Of a stretch of 64,000 bases of DNA, positions 26,589 through 35,980 are shown one piece after another. The position numbers and the translations under genes are program-made. Location: the NCBI GenBank assembly GCA_965657085.1, contig CBFHND010000001.1:320997-384996 (forward strand). The letters run 5' to 3'. The notes under the pieces are model-generated. The model was given only the letters and a program-made list of their open reading frames with translations. It had not been told where the DNA came from and did no database searches. Origin of the DNA: CBFHND01 sp965657085. Lineage in GTDB: Bacteria; Pseudomonadota; Alphaproteobacteria; Rhodobacterales; Rhodobacteraceae. Every line of letters starts with the position of its first letter. Within the stretch, counting starts at the first letter, position 1.

Positions 26589-27251
26589 ATGGAACAGGTT
26601 CTGATCATCGGCGCCTCTGGCGGGATCGGGCGCGCATTGGCCGCCCACCACACGGCGCGCGGGGCGCGGGTCACGGGCCTGTCGCGGTCGGAGGACGGGC
26701 TGGATGTGACCTGCGCGGACAGCGTGGCGCGGCATCTGGATGGCCTTGAAGGCTTTGACCGGGTTGTCGTGACCACCGGTGCGCTTGAGATCGCAGGGGC
26801 CACACCCGAAAAGACGATCAAGGGGCTGGACGCGCAAGCCATGGCAGACCAGTTCGCGGTCAACGCCATCGGGCCTGCATTGATCCTGTCACACGCGCAT
26901 CGCCTCTTGCCCCGCGACAGGCCGTCGGTCTTCGCAGTGCTGTCGGCGCGCGTGGGATCAATCGGTGACAACCGCATCGGCGGCTGGATCAGCTACCGCG
27001 CGGCCAAGGCGGCGGTGAACCAGATCGTGCACACAAGCGCCGTCGAACTGGGCCGCAGTCACAAGCAGGCCTCCGTCGTCGCGCTGCATCCCGGCACCGT
27101 CCAGACCGCATTCACCGAAAAATACGTGGGCAACCACCCGGCGGTTCCGGCCAGCGAAGCAGCGGAAAACCTGACCCGCGTGATGGACGGGCTTGGCCCT
27201 GATCAGACCGGACAATTCTTTGACTACGCCGGAAAGGCGGTGCCTTGGTGA
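26589..27251 (+). CDS. SDR-family oxidoreductase (C-factor-like)
   Basis: 220-aa short-chain dehydrogenase/reductase; substrate unknown. The cofactor motif is IIGASGGIGRAL and the catalytic dyad is in SYRAAKAAVNQ (Tyr and Lys, YxxxK), with the Ser in VLSARVGSIG. Sequence features resemble the CsgA/C-factor-like branch. ATG 26589 was chosen over an earlier in-frame ATG because the Rossmann motif then starts at residue 6. Its TGA overlaps the GTG of the photolyase gene, so the pair is coupled. Confidence 0.87.
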   Translation: MEQVLIIGASGGIGRALAAHHTARGARVTGLSRSEDGLDVTCADSVARHLDGLEGFDRVVVTTGALEIAGATPEKTIKGLDAQAMADQFAVNAIGPALILSHAHRLLPRDRPSVFAVLSARVGSIGDNRIGGWISYRAAKAAVNQIVHTSAVELGRSHKQASVVALHPGTVQTAFTEKYVGNHPAVPASEAAENLTRVMDGLGPDQTGQFFDYAGKAVPW

Positions 27252-28774
27252 CCCGTCTGGTTCTGGTGCTGGGCGACCAGCTGTCGCACGACATCGCCGC
27301 CCTCAAGGCTGCGGACAAGGCGCGCGACGTGGTGGTCATGGCCGAGGTGCGCGAGGAAGGCACCTATGTCAAACACCACCCCAAGAAGATCGCGCTGATC
27401 CTTGCGGCCATGCGGAAATTCGCATCGGCCCTGCGTGCAGATGGCTGGACGGTGGATTACACCGAACTCGACGACACCGACAACGCGGGCTCCATCGTGG
27501 GCGAATTGCTGCGTCGCGCCGAACATCATGGCACCGACGCCGTTCTGACGACCGAACCCGGTGAATGGCGTCTGATCGACAAGCTGCGCTATGCGCCGCT
27601 CAGGATCGAGATGCTGGAAGACGACCGCTTTATCGCAAGCCATGCGGAATTCGAAGGCTGGGCCGAGGACCGCAAGGCGCTGCGGATGGAATACTTTTAC
27701 CGGGACATGCGCCGAAAGACCGGGTTGATGATGGACGGCAGCAAACCGGCGGGTGATCAATGGAACTTTGACCACGACAACCGCAAACCCGCGCCCGAGG
27801 ATGTATCCTACGACGGGCCGCACCGGTTCGATCCCGACGACGAGGTGCAGGCGGTGCTGGATATGGTCGCCGCCGAATTCGGCGACCACTTTGGCGATCT
27901 GACCCCCTTCTGGTTCGCCACCGACCGTGATCAGGCGCTGAAAGCTCTGGATCATTTCGTGGCGCATGCCTTGCCCAAGTTCGGGGATTTTCAGGATGCC
28001 ATGCTGGACGATCACCGCTTTCTCTACCACGCGGTGGTCTCGCCCTATATCAACATCGGCCTGCTGAGCCCGCTTGAGGTGTGCGATGCGGTCGAGGCGG
28101 CATGGAAAGCGGGCAAAGTGCCGATCAACGCCGCCGAAGGCTTTATCCGCCAGATCATCGGCTGGCGTGAGTACGTGCGTGGCATCTATTTCCTCGAAGG
28201 GCCGGACTATACCAGCCGCAACGCGCTGGGCCAGACGCGCGATTTGCCAGCATTCTATTGGGGCGAACAGACCCACATGCGCTGCGTGTCCAAGGCGGTG
28301 GAACAAACCGGCACCGAGGCCTATGCCCACCACATTCAACGCCTGATGGTCACGGGCAATTTCGCCCTGCTGGCGGGCATCGACCCCAGCCAGGTGCACG
28401 AATGGTATCTGTCGGTCTATGCCGATGCCTTCGAATGGGTCGAAGCGCCCAACACCGTGGGCATGAGCCAGTTCGCCGATGGCGGCATCATCGCCAGCAA
28501 GCCCTATGTTTCATCCGGCGCCTACATCAACCGCATGTCCGATCACTGCAAGGCCTGCCATTATTCGGTCAGCGCGAAGACCGGGGAAAAGGCCTGTCCG
28601 TTCAACCTGCTGTATTGGCATTTCCTGAACCGGCACCGCGACCGCTTTTCCGGCAATGCGCGCATGGGCAACATGTACCGCACATGGGATCGCATGGACG
28701 AAGCCCGCCGCAACACAGTTCTGGCCGAAGGCGATGCGCTGCTGAAGCGGCTGGATGCCGGCGAGGTAATCTGA
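27248..28774 (+). CDS. [4Fe-4S] cryptochrome/photolyase, bacterial (6-4)-type (PhrB/CryB-like)
   Basis: Flavoprotein that uses light to repair UV (6-4) photoproducts or to signal. 508 aa: N-terminal antenna domain (TRLVLVLGDQLSHD) and C-terminal FAD domain. The four Fe-S cysteines of the PhrB group are all present at 346 (HMRCVS), 434 and 437 (HCKACH) and 450 (KACPFN), spaced as in Agrobacterium PhrB as I recall it. The GTG start at 27248 overlaps the SDR stop by GTGA; TTG at 27245 is an alternative. Enzyme versus photoreceptor cannot be decided from sequence. Confidence 0.92.
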   Translation: MTRLVLVLGDQLSHDIAALKAADKARDVVVMAEVREEGTYVKHHPKKIALILAAMRKFASALRADGWTVDYTELDDTDNAGSIVGELLRRAEHHGTDAVLTTEPGEWRLIDKLRYAPLRIEMLEDDRFIASHAEFEGWAEDRKALRMEYFYRDMRRKTGLMMDGSKPAGDQWNFDHDNRKPAPEDVSYDGPHRFDPDDEVQAVLDMVAAEFGDHFGDLTPFWFATDRDQALKALDHFVAHALPKFGDFQDAMLDDHRFLYHAVVSPYINIGLLSPLEVCDAVEAAWKAGKVPINAAEGFIRQIIGWREYVRGIYFLEGPDYTSRNALGQTRDLPAFYWGEQTHMRCVSKAVEQTGTEAYAHHIQRLMVTGNFALLAGIDPSQVHEWYLSVYADAFEWVEAPNTVGMSQFADGGIIASKPYVSSGAYINRMSDHCKACHYSVSAKTGEKACPFNLLYWHFLNRHRDRFSGNARMGNMYRTWDRMDEARRNTVLAEGDALLKRLDAGEVI

Positions 28775-28780
28775 ACGGCG

Positions 28781-29440
28781 TTACTGCGCCGCCTGCGCGC
28801 GCAGGTTGCTCATCAACAGATGGAACTTTTCGCCCTGTATGCTGACGTGCTGGCGCAGGGTGTTGGCCGCTTTTTCGCCCTGTCCTTTGCGCAGGGCCTG
28901 CAACACGGCATCGTGTTCGGCCATCGATTGCGCCATGCGCCCGCGCAGACGTAGCTGCAAACGGCGGTAGGGTTTCAGACGCCGGTGCAGGCGCAGCGCC
29001 TCGCCCTCAAGAAAGCTGTTGCCTGACTGGGCATAGATCACATGGTGAAATTCTTCGTTGTGGCGGTAGTAGGCGTCGGCATCCTCGGCCTCGATCGCCT
29101 CAAGGCAGCGCGCGTTCGCGGCCTCAAGCGTTCTGAGGGCGGCCGCATCGATACGGCCCGCGGCCAGGCGGCCACAAACGCCTTCGATCTCGGCCATGGT
29201 TTCGAACATCTCCATCAATTCCACGGGACCGGGCAAGCGCACGAAAACCCCCCGGCGCGGGATCTGTTCGGCCAGGCCCGACGCCACAAGCCGTTGAAAT
29301 GCCTCGCGGATCGGGGTGCGCGACACGCCAAAGTGTTTGGCCAGACGGATTTCATCCAGCCTGTCGCCATCGTTAAATTCGCCTGTGGACACCAGTTCTT
29401 CGATGGCATCCGCGATGCTGTCTGCACGCCGCACTGTCAT
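28781..29440 (-). CDS. matR: GntR-family (FCD) regulator of malonate genes
   Basis: 219-aa DNA-binding regulator: GntR winged helix at about residues 5-70 (RLAKHFGVSRTPIREAFQRL) and an FCD ligand domain with the metal/ligand histidines in YRHNEEFHHVIY and AEHDAVL. It is divergent from the TRAP/malonate operon, with a perfect palindrome TTGTATACAA in the gap, so it is probably the malonate-responsive regulator (MatR in Rhizobium). ATG 29440 was chosen; ATG 29452 is an alternative, and neither has a good ribosome-binding site. Confidence 0.82.
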   Translation of the reverse strand: MTVRRADSIADAIEELVSTGEFNDGDRLDEIRLAKHFGVSRTPIREAFQRLVASGLAEQIPRRGVFVRLPGPVELMEMFETMAEIEGVCGRLAAGRIDAAALRTLEAANARCLEAIEAEDADAYYRHNEEFHHVIYAQSGNSFLEGEALRLHRRLKPYRRLQLRLRGRMAQSMAEHDAVLQALRKGQGEKAANTLRQHVSIQGEKFHLLMSNLRAQAAQ

Positions 29441-29487
29441 GAGTGGGAGCATACAAAAAGGCAGTTTCGTGCGCAAGAAATCAATTC

Positions 29488-29497
29488 TTGTATACAA
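29488..29497. promoter_or_regulatory. palindromic operator, probable MatR site
   Basis: TTGTATACAA, a perfect 10-bp palindrome of the kind bound by GntR/FCD regulators, 47 bp upstream of the regulator start and 84 bp before the TRAP binding-protein gene. A related half site (TTGTATGC on the minus strand) lies next to the regulator ATG. Confidence 0.6.
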
Positions 29498-29581
29498 TTT
29501 TGTTGACTCTCGCGCGTCTTGACCAAAGGTTAAGGGCCGAACCCCGTCGTGTCGTGGCGAGGGTCTATGGGAGGAACGACA

Positions 29582-30568
29582 ATGAAAACCAAGTTCATGA
29601 ATGCTGTGGCTGCCGCAGCCCTGATCGCCCTTGGCGGTGCCGCCAGCGCGACCGAATTGCGCCTGTCGCACCAGTGGTCCAACAAGGACGTGCGCCACAA
29701 GGTGGCCGAGATCGTCGCCAACGAAGTGGCCGCCGCCGATGTGGATCTCGAGATCAAGATCTTCGGCTCCAAATCGCTGTTCAAGCCGCGCGAGCAATAC
29801 AAACCCCTCAGCCGTGGACAGCTGGACATGACCGTGCTGCCGCTAAGCTATGCGGGCGGCCAGCAACCGGCCTACAACCTCACCCTGATGCCCGGTCTGG
29901 TGAAAAACCACGACCACGCCGCACGCCTGTCCGAAAGCCCCTTCATGGCGGCACTTGAAGCCAAGATGGCGGATGACGACGTGATGGTGCTGGTCCACGG
30001 CTACTTGGCCGGTGGTTTCGTCGGCAAGGACAAGTGCATCACCAAACCCGAGGACGTCGCGGGCCTGCAAACCCGTGCGGCGGGCAAGGCGTTTGAACAG
30101 ATGCTGGCCGGTGCCGGCGCGTCCATCGCGTCCATGGCCAGCTCCGAGATCTACAACGCGATGCAGACGGGCGTTCTGAACGCTGCCAACACATCATCGT
30201 CGTCCTTCGTCAGTTACCGCATCTACGAACAGGTGTCGTGCTATACACCGGCCAGCGATATCGCGCTTTGGTTCATGTACCAGCCGCTGCTGATGAACAA
30301 ATCCACCTTCGACGGTCTGACCGAGGCGCAGCAAGCAGCGATCATGGCCGGTGCCGAAAAGGCCGAAGCCTTCTACCTCGAAGAGGCCAAGAAACAGGAC
30401 GCTGCGTCGGTCAAGGTGTTCGAGGACGCGGGCGTCGAGATTGCCCAGATGAGCGCCGAGGATTTCGAGGCATGGCGCGCCATCGCGCAGGAAACCTCCT
30501 ATGCCAAGTTCGTGGCCGAAGTCCCGGACGGGCAGGCCCTGCTGGACATGGCGCTGGCGGTCGAGTGA
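29582..30568 (+). CDS. TRAP transporter substrate-binding protein, probably malonate
   Basis: Periplasmic DctP-type binding protein of a secondary tripartite importer. 328 aa with a signal peptide (residues 1-23, ending ASA). The carboxylate-binding Arg is expected in AGLQTRAAGKAF (about residue 165), the conserved DctP position. GGGAGG precedes the ATG. It starts an operon with the two membrane subunits and with malonyl-CoA decarboxylase and synthetase genes, so malonate is the likely ligand (compare MatP of the Sinorhizobium MatPQM system). Confidence 0.87.
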   Translation: MKTKFMNAVAAAALIALGGAASATELRLSHQWSNKDVRHKVAEIVANEVAAADVDLEIKIFGSKSLFKPREQYKPLSRGQLDMTVLPLSYAGGQQPAYNLTLMPGLVKNHDHAARLSESPFMAALEAKMADDDVMVLVHGYLAGGFVGKDKCITKPEDVAGLQTRAAGKAFEQMLAGAGASIASMASSEIYNAMQTGVLNAANTSSSSFVSYRIYEQVSCYTPASDIALWFMYQPLLMNKSTFDGLTEAQQAAIMAGAEKAEAFYLEEAKKQDAASVKVFEDAGVEIAQMSAEDFEAWRAIAQETSYAKFVAEVPDGQALLDMALAVE

Positions 30569-30662
30569 CCCTTTGAACCTCGGGTGCCGCGCGAATATGT
30601 GCGGCACCCTTTGCACCGCACGGCGGTGATTTCGAAATAACAAAACAATTCGGGGGCGGGAA

Positions 30663-31211
30663 ATGGCCGGGCAAATATCCCATCGGATCGCACGAACGGG
30701 CGACAACAGATTTCTCAGGACCGTCGCGGCCATCAGCACCGTCGCGGGCTGGGTGTCCGCAGGCATGATCGTGGCGGCCGTGGCCATCACCTGCCAGATG
30801 ATCTGGGTACGCTTCGTGCTGAACGGATCGACCGTCTGGCAGACCGAAGCGGTGATCTACCTTGTGATCGCGGCCACCTTGATCGGCTTGCCCTATGTTC
30901 AGCGTCTGCGGGGGCACGTGAACGTCGATCTGATCCCGCTGTCTTTGGCGCCGCGCGCGCGGCGCATCCTGTCCTTTGTCACCCTGTCGGTGTCCTGCGC
31001 TATCGTCGCGGTGATGTTCTACTACGGTTACGAATACTGGCATTTCGCATGGGATCGCGGCTGGCGGTCTGACACCGTCTGGGGCGTGCGCCTGTGGATC
31101 CCCTACCTTGCCTTGCCCGTGGGGTTTGGCCTGTTCCTGTTGCAACTGATCGCTGATCTTGTGGCGGTGGTGCTGCGCATCGACACCCCCTTCGGCCTGG
31201 AGGAGTTCTGA
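30663..31211 (+). CDS. TRAP transporter small permease (DctQ type)
   Basis: 182-aa four-helix membrane subunit pairing with the large permease. Hydrophobic segments at about 25-50, 60-80, 100-120 and 145-165, with the conserved FVLNGSTVWQTEAVIYLVI region of DctQ proteins. Stop and next start overlap as TGATG. Part of the putative malonate TRAP system. Confidence 0.87.
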   Translation: MAGQISHRIARTGDNRFLRTVAAISTVAGWVSAGMIVAAVAITCQMIWVRFVLNGSTVWQTEAVIYLVIAATLIGLPYVQRLRGHVNVDLIPLSLAPRARRILSFVTLSVSCAIVAVMFYYGYEYWHFAWDRGWRSDTVWGVRLWIPYLALPVGFGLFLLQLIADLVAVVLRIDTPFGLEEF

Positions 31212-32518
31212 TGGATCCGCTTGTTCTGGGGGGGCTGGTTGCCCTTGCCACCATCATGGTCCTGTTTTCGGGCGTGTCCGTGGGCCTTGGCCTGCTGATC
31301 GTCTCAGCGGGGTTCCTGATCATCTTCGACGGCATGCGCAGTCTTGAACTGATGCCCGAAATTCTCTTTGGCAAACTCGACAATTTTGCCCTTCTGTCCA
31401 TTCCGATGTTCATCATCATGGGCGCGTCCATCGCTTCAACGCGGGCCGGCGCCGACCTCTACGAGGCGCTTGAACGCTGGCTGACCCGCGTGCCGGGCGG
31501 CCTTGTCATTTCCAACCTCGGGGCCTGCGCACTTTTCGCGGCGATGAGCGGGTCAAGCCCCGCCACCTGTGCCGCAATTGGCAAGATGGGCATCCCCGAG
31601 ATGCGCAAGCGTGGATACCCTGACGGCGTCGCTGCAGGCTCCATCGCCGCAGGCGGCACGCTCGGTATCCTGATCCCTCCATCGGTCACGATGATCGTAT
31701 ACGGAATCGCCACTGAAACCTCGATCGGGCGGTTGTTCCTTGCAGGGGTCATTCCGGGCCTGCTGCTGGTGGTGCTGTTCATGGCGTGGTCGCTTTATTC
31801 CACATGGCGGTCGGGCGATGCGCAACTGTTGACCGCAGGCAGCTACACCTGGCGGCAACGGTTCGAGATTCTGCCCCGTGTCCTGCCCTTCCTGCTGATC
31901 ATCGTGGGCGTGCTCTATGCGATGTACGGCGGTGTCGCTACGCCGTCCGAAACGGCGGCGGTGGGTGCGCTTCTGTGTCTCGTGATCGCCATGGTGATCT
32001 ACAAACTCTGGAACCCCGCCGATTTGTGGGTCGTCCTGCGCGACAGCACCAAGGAAAGCGTGATGATCCTGTTCATCATCGCCGCCGCAGGCGTCTTTTC
32101 CTATATGCTTTCGTCGCTCTTCATCACCCAGTCCATCGCCGAATGGATCGGCACTCTGGACGTGAATCGCTGGGTGCTGATGGGGGCGGTGAACGTCTTT
32201 CTGCTGATCGCCGGGTTCTTTCTGCCCCCCGTGGCGGTGATCCTGATGGCCGCACCTATCCTGTTGCCGATCATCACCACCGCCGGGTTCGACCCGATCT
32301 GGTTTGCCGTGGTGTTGACCATCAACATGGAGATCGGCCTGATCAGCCCGCCCGTGGGCCTGAACCTCTATGTCATCAACGGCATCGCACCCGACATCTC
32401 GCTCAAGACGATCCTGATGGGGTCCTTGCCCTTTGTGGCCTGCATGGTGATCGCCATCGTTCTGCTGTGCATGTTTCCGGGTTTGGCCACGTGGCTGCCC
32501 ACTGCGGTAATGGGCTGA
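31211..32518 (+). CDS. TRAP transporter large permease (DctM type)
   Basis: 435-aa membrane subunit with about twelve segments that carries out sodium-driven substrate transport. Typical DctM stretches are GASIASTRAGADLYEAL, AMSGSSPATCAAIGKMGIPEM, GILIPPS and NMEIGLISPPVGLNLYVI. It starts one base before the DctQ stop and is followed four bases later by the malonyl-CoA decarboxylase gene. Confidence 0.9.
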   Translation: MDPLVLGGLVALATIMVLFSGVSVGLGLLIVSAGFLIIFDGMRSLELMPEILFGKLDNFALLSIPMFIIMGASIASTRAGADLYEALERWLTRVPGGLVISNLGACALFAAMSGSSPATCAAIGKMGIPEMRKRGYPDGVAAGSIAAGGTLGILIPPSVTMIVYGIATETSIGRLFLAGVIPGLLLVVLFMAWSLYSTWRSGDAQLLTAGSYTWRQRFEILPRVLPFLLIIVGVLYAMYGGVATPSETAAVGALLCLVIAMVIYKLWNPADLWVVLRDSTKESVMILFIIAAAGVFSYMLSSLFITQSIAEWIGTLDVNRWVLMGAVNVFLLIAGFFLPPVAVILMAAPILLPIITTAGFDPIWFAVVLTINMEIGLISPPVGLNLYVINGIAPDISLKTILMGSLPFVACMVIAIVLLCMFPGLATWLPTAVMG

Positions 32519-32521
32519 GCC

Positions 32522-33769
32522 ATGAGCCTGCTGGCCGATATCCTGTCCACGGTCTTTGAACGCCGCTATGCGCGCGCGCCCGGAAGTGACAGCGACGATC
32601 GCAGTGTCGCGGAGTTGTGTCATGCGCTGATCGGCAACGCGGGCGAGGTCACGGGCAGCGTTTTGGCCCGGCGTATCCTTGACCGCTATGCGGCAATGGA
32701 CATGGATGCGCGCCGTGCTTTCTTTGGCTTTCTGGCGGACGGCCTGGGCATCGACGCAGGTGCTGTGCGCCACACGCTGACCCGGTATGAGGATGACCGG
32801 ACCAAGGCCAATTACCGCGCTTTCATGGCCGCCGCCGAACCCGCGCGGCAAGAACTGGCGCGACGCCTCAACCAGGTGCCGGGTGCCACCGAACAACTGG
32901 TGCGGATGCGCGCCGATCTGTTGGCGATGCTGCGCGATGCGCCCGAACTGGCCGAGGTCGATCTGGATTTCCGCCACCTCTTTGCCTCTTGGTTCAACCG
33001 GGGTTTTCTGGTGTTGCGCCCCATCAGTTGGGAAAGCCCGGCAGAGGTTCTGGAAAAGATCATCGCCTACGAAGCCGTGCACACCATCGAAAGCTGGGAT
33101 GACCTGCGCCGCAGGGTGCAACCGTCGGACCGGCGCTGTTTCGGGTTCTTCCATCCGGCCATGCCCGGTGAGCCGCTGATCTTTGTCGAGGTTGCGCTGA
33201 CGCGCGGCGTGCCGGGATCGGTGCAGGGGTTGCTGGCCGACGGCCGTACCCCGCTGAACGCGGAAGATGCGGACACGGCCGTGTTCTATTCGATCTCCAA
33301 CTGTCAGGAGGGGCTGGCGGGCATTTCCTTTGGCAATTCGCTGATCAAGCAGGTGGTGGCGGATCTGTCACGTGAAGTGCCGGGGCTTTCCACCTTCGTG
33401 ACCCTGTCTCCGATCCCCGGCCTAGCGCGCTGGATGGCGGACAACCACCTGCAAAACCCGGGTGACGATGAAACCCGGCAAGAGCAACTGGCCGCGCGCT
33501 ACCTGCTCGAGGCCAAGCGCGACGACGGAATGCCCGTGGACCCGGTTGCGCGGTTTCATCTGGGCAACGGCGCGATGGTGCACAAGGTCCACGCCCGCGC
33601 CGATCTGTCGGTGAACGGGCTGGCACAATCGGGCGGCGCGATGGTGAACTATCTTTATGACCTCAACCGCATCACCGAAAACCACGAACGGTTCGCCACA
33701 GCCCGCGAGGTCATTGCATCAGCCGAGGTGCGTGCATTAAGTCAGGCGCCGGACCCCGAAACGGCATGA
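32522..33769 (+). CDS. matA: malonyl-CoA decarboxylase
   Basis: Converts malonyl-CoA to acetyl-CoA and CO2. 415 aa matching the MCD family: a helical N-terminal domain (1-130) and a GNAT-like catalytic domain with HPAMPGEPLIFVEVALTRG, NCQEGLAGISFGN and VTLSPIPGLARWM; the catalytic Ser/His pair is expected in LSPIPG and in a later ARFHLGNGA stretch. Together with the synthetase and the TRAP transporter it completes malonate uptake, activation and decarboxylation to acetyl-CoA. Confidence 0.92.
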   Translation: MSLLADILSTVFERRYARAPGSDSDDRSVAELCHALIGNAGEVTGSVLARRILDRYAAMDMDARRAFFGFLADGLGIDAGAVRHTLTRYEDDRTKANYRAFMAAAEPARQELARRLNQVPGATEQLVRMRADLLAMLRDAPELAEVDLDFRHLFASWFNRGFLVLRPISWESPAEVLEKIIAYEAVHTIESWDDLRRRVQPSDRRCFGFFHPAMPGEPLIFVEVALTRGVPGSVQGLLADGRTPLNAEDADTAVFYSISNCQEGLAGISFGNSLIKQVVADLSREVPGLSTFVTLSPIPGLARWMADNHLQNPGDDETRQEQLAARYLLEAKRDDGMPVDPVARFHLGNGAMVHKVHARADLSVNGLAQSGGAMVNYLYDLNRITENHERFATAREVIASAEVRALSQAPDPETA

Positions 33770-33785
33770 CCTAAAGGAAGAACAG

Positions 33786-35303
33786 ATGGCCAATCCTCTT
33801 TATGACACGCTGTTTGGATGCCACGCGGGCAAGGATACCACGTTTCTCTATCTGCCGGATGGCACCAGCTTGAGTCATGCGGATTTCGTGGTGATGGCTG
33901 CGCGCTTTGCCAATGTGTTTGCAGATCTTGGCCTGACCCCCGGAGACCGTCTGGCCTTGCAAGTGGAGAAATCGGCGCAATCGCTGGCAGTCTACGCCGC
34001 CTGCGCGCAGGCGGGCATCGTGTTCCTGCCGCTCAACACCGCATATACGGGCGACGAGGTCCGCTATTTCGTCGACAACAGTGGAGCGCGGCTTTTCATC
34101 TGTGATGGCGCGCGAGCCGACGAGCTGTCCCCCGTCGCCAAAGGCGCAGGCGCGATGCTGGAGACCTTGAATGGCGATGGCACCGGCACCCTAGCCGACA
34201 AGGCCGCCACCGCCCCCGACCGGTTCGACACCGTAGCCCGCGACCGCAATGATCTGGCGGCATTCCTTTACACCTCCGGCACGACGGGGCGGTCCAAGGG
34301 TGCGATGCTGACGCAGGAAAACCTTTTGTCCAACGCCGAAACGCTGACTGCCGAGTGGCGATTCACGGCGGATGACGTTCTGCTGCACGCCTTGCCAATC
34401 TTCCACACACATGGCCTTTTTGTCGCCACCAACATCACGCTTCTGGCGGGTGGTGCGATGATCTTTCTGCCGAAGTTCAACGTTGACGAAATGATCGCCC
34501 ATATGCCCCGCGCCACATCGATGATGGGGGTGCCCACGTTCTACACCCGCCTTCTGGACGATCCGCGTTTTGATGCGGACCTGACGCAGCACATGCGCCT
34601 TTTCGTATCGGGCAGTGCGCCATTGCTGGCCGAAACCCATGTGCAGTTCGAAGACCGCACCGGCCACCGCATTCTCGAACGCTACGGCATGACCGAAACC
34701 AACATGAACACCTCGAACCCCTATGAAGGGGATCGCCGCGCAGGCACTGTGGGCATGCCCTTGCCGGGGGTGGAATTGAAGGTTTGCGACCCGTCCACCG
34801 GGGCTGAACTGCCCACCGGCGAGATCGGCCAGATCGAAGTGCGCGGCCCGAACGTGTTCAAAGGCTATTGGCAGATGCCCGAGAAGACCGCCGAAGAATT
34901 GCGCGCCGACGGGTTCTTCATCACCGGTGATCTGGGGCACATCGATGCCGATGGCTATGTGACCATCGTGGGCCGCAACAAGGACCTGATCATTTCGGGT
35001 GGCTACAACATCTACCCCAAGGAAATCGAACTGGTGCTCGACGATCAGCCCGGCGTTTTGGAAAGCGCCGTGGTTGGCGTCCCGCACCCCGATTTCGGCG
35101 AAACCGTAGTGGGGGTTCTGGTGGCGCAAAAAGGCGCGTCGCCGGACCTTGATGCCATTCAGGGGGCGGTGTCGGACAGCCTTGCGCGGTTCAAGCATCC
35201 GCGCAAACTGGTGGTGGTCGATGCCTTGCCCCGCAACACCATGGGCAAGGTGCAAAAGAACGTGCTGCGCGACACTTATGGCGATCTTTTCACTTACGTT
35301 TAG
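33786..35303 (+). CDS. matB: malonyl-CoA synthetase (malonate-CoA ligase)
   Basis: ATP-dependent activation of malonate to malonyl-CoA via an acyl-adenylate. 505 aa of the ANL superfamily: P-loop YTSGTTGRSKGAML, adenylate motif ERYGMTETNMNTSNPYEG, hinge region GRNKDLIISGGYNIYPKEIE and the C-terminal catalytic Lys in PRNTMGKVQKN. The MatB-type residues around TETNMNTSNPY support malonate over fatty acids. A GGAAG ribosome-binding site lies ahead of ATG 33786. Last gene of the operon; its 3' end overlaps the remnant at 35290. Confidence 0.93.
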   Translation: MANPLYDTLFGCHAGKDTTFLYLPDGTSLSHADFVVMAARFANVFADLGLTPGDRLALQVEKSAQSLAVYAACAQAGIVFLPLNTAYTGDEVRYFVDNSGARLFICDGARADELSPVAKGAGAMLETLNGDGTGTLADKAATAPDRFDTVARDRNDLAAFLYTSGTTGRSKGAMLTQENLLSNAETLTAEWRFTADDVLLHALPIFHTHGLFVATNITLLAGGAMIFLPKFNVDEMIAHMPRATSMMGVPTFYTRLLDDPRFDADLTQHMRLFVSGSAPLLAETHVQFEDRTGHRILERYGMTETNMNTSNPYEGDRRAGTVGMPLPGVELKVCDPSTGAELPTGEIGQIEVRGPNVFKGYWQMPEKTAEELRADGFFITGDLGHIDADGYVTIVGRNKDLIISGGYNIYPKEIELVLDDQPGVLESAVVGVPHPDFGETVVGVLVAQKGASPDLDAIQGAVSDSLARFKHPRKLVVVDALPRNTMGKVQKNVLRDTYGDLFTYV

Positions 35304-35700
35304 GATATGGTTTTTCATCTAACCAATTTGATACGTCATCGTTGTCTTTCAGCCAAACTCCAGCGCCAGGATTTCGCCAAGATACGATCTTCAGTAATAT
35401 ATTTTTGTCCTGAACAAGATCACGATTAAAAATCGGCTCATGGTGTGCAATCCGGTTCCTCAGTTTGCGCAACTGATCGATTGGTTTGTACATGGCAGCG
35501 CGCGCCTCTTCAGTGTCCTCTGAAACATAAAATCCAGGAAATGCCACTGAAAAATGGGTTGGCCATAGCCTTCCATCCTACCCATTCACAAATAGTTTCT
35601 GCCAAAACGCAAAGCGTAATTTCGCGACGACTTTTCCAACTGTTGGCAATCGTTTCGCCAGTTCTTGCAGGTCGCGGCGAGGTTGCGCGTGCCCTGCGAA
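35290..35700 (-). pseudogene. remnant of an Abi-like (HEPN) protein gene
   Basis: The C-terminal part, open to about 35547, has LRKLRNRIAHHEPIFNRDL, the RNxxxH-containing signature of Abi-like/HEPN proteins. Reading further upstream in the same frame gives GKVVAKLRFAFWQKLFVNG, then an in-frame TAG at about 35582, then LWPTHFSVAFPG, the usual order in this family. So the gene is interrupted by a stop and its N-terminal half is missing or unrecognisable. HEPN domains are often RNases in abortive infection or toxin modules. The remaining bases to 35980 hold no gene I can support. Confidence 0.6.
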
Positions 35701-35980
35701 GGGCCGCTCTTTCGGGATTGATCGGCATGTGTTTTCCGCTCGTCGTCGATCAGCAGAACATCCAGTGCCTTTGCCTGTCCAACTATTGCTTCTGGGCGTC
35801 TGGTTGGCGAAGACCGCAGGCGAGAGAATGCCGTAAACTCAGCGAGGCAGAGTTGGGGTCAAGACCAAACACCGGGTACGGTCCAGCCTGACAGATCAAG
35901 TGTCCAATGAACCCTCGTGTGGTGCACTTCACCGGGGGTACCGCCCCCAGGAAATAGCGTCCGCGCAGCGGTCCCTGGGA

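Noticed and set aside
31553..33154. Minus-strand open frame of about 530 codons
   Set aside because: Antisense to DctM and malonyl-CoA decarboxylase genes, both with intact family motifs.
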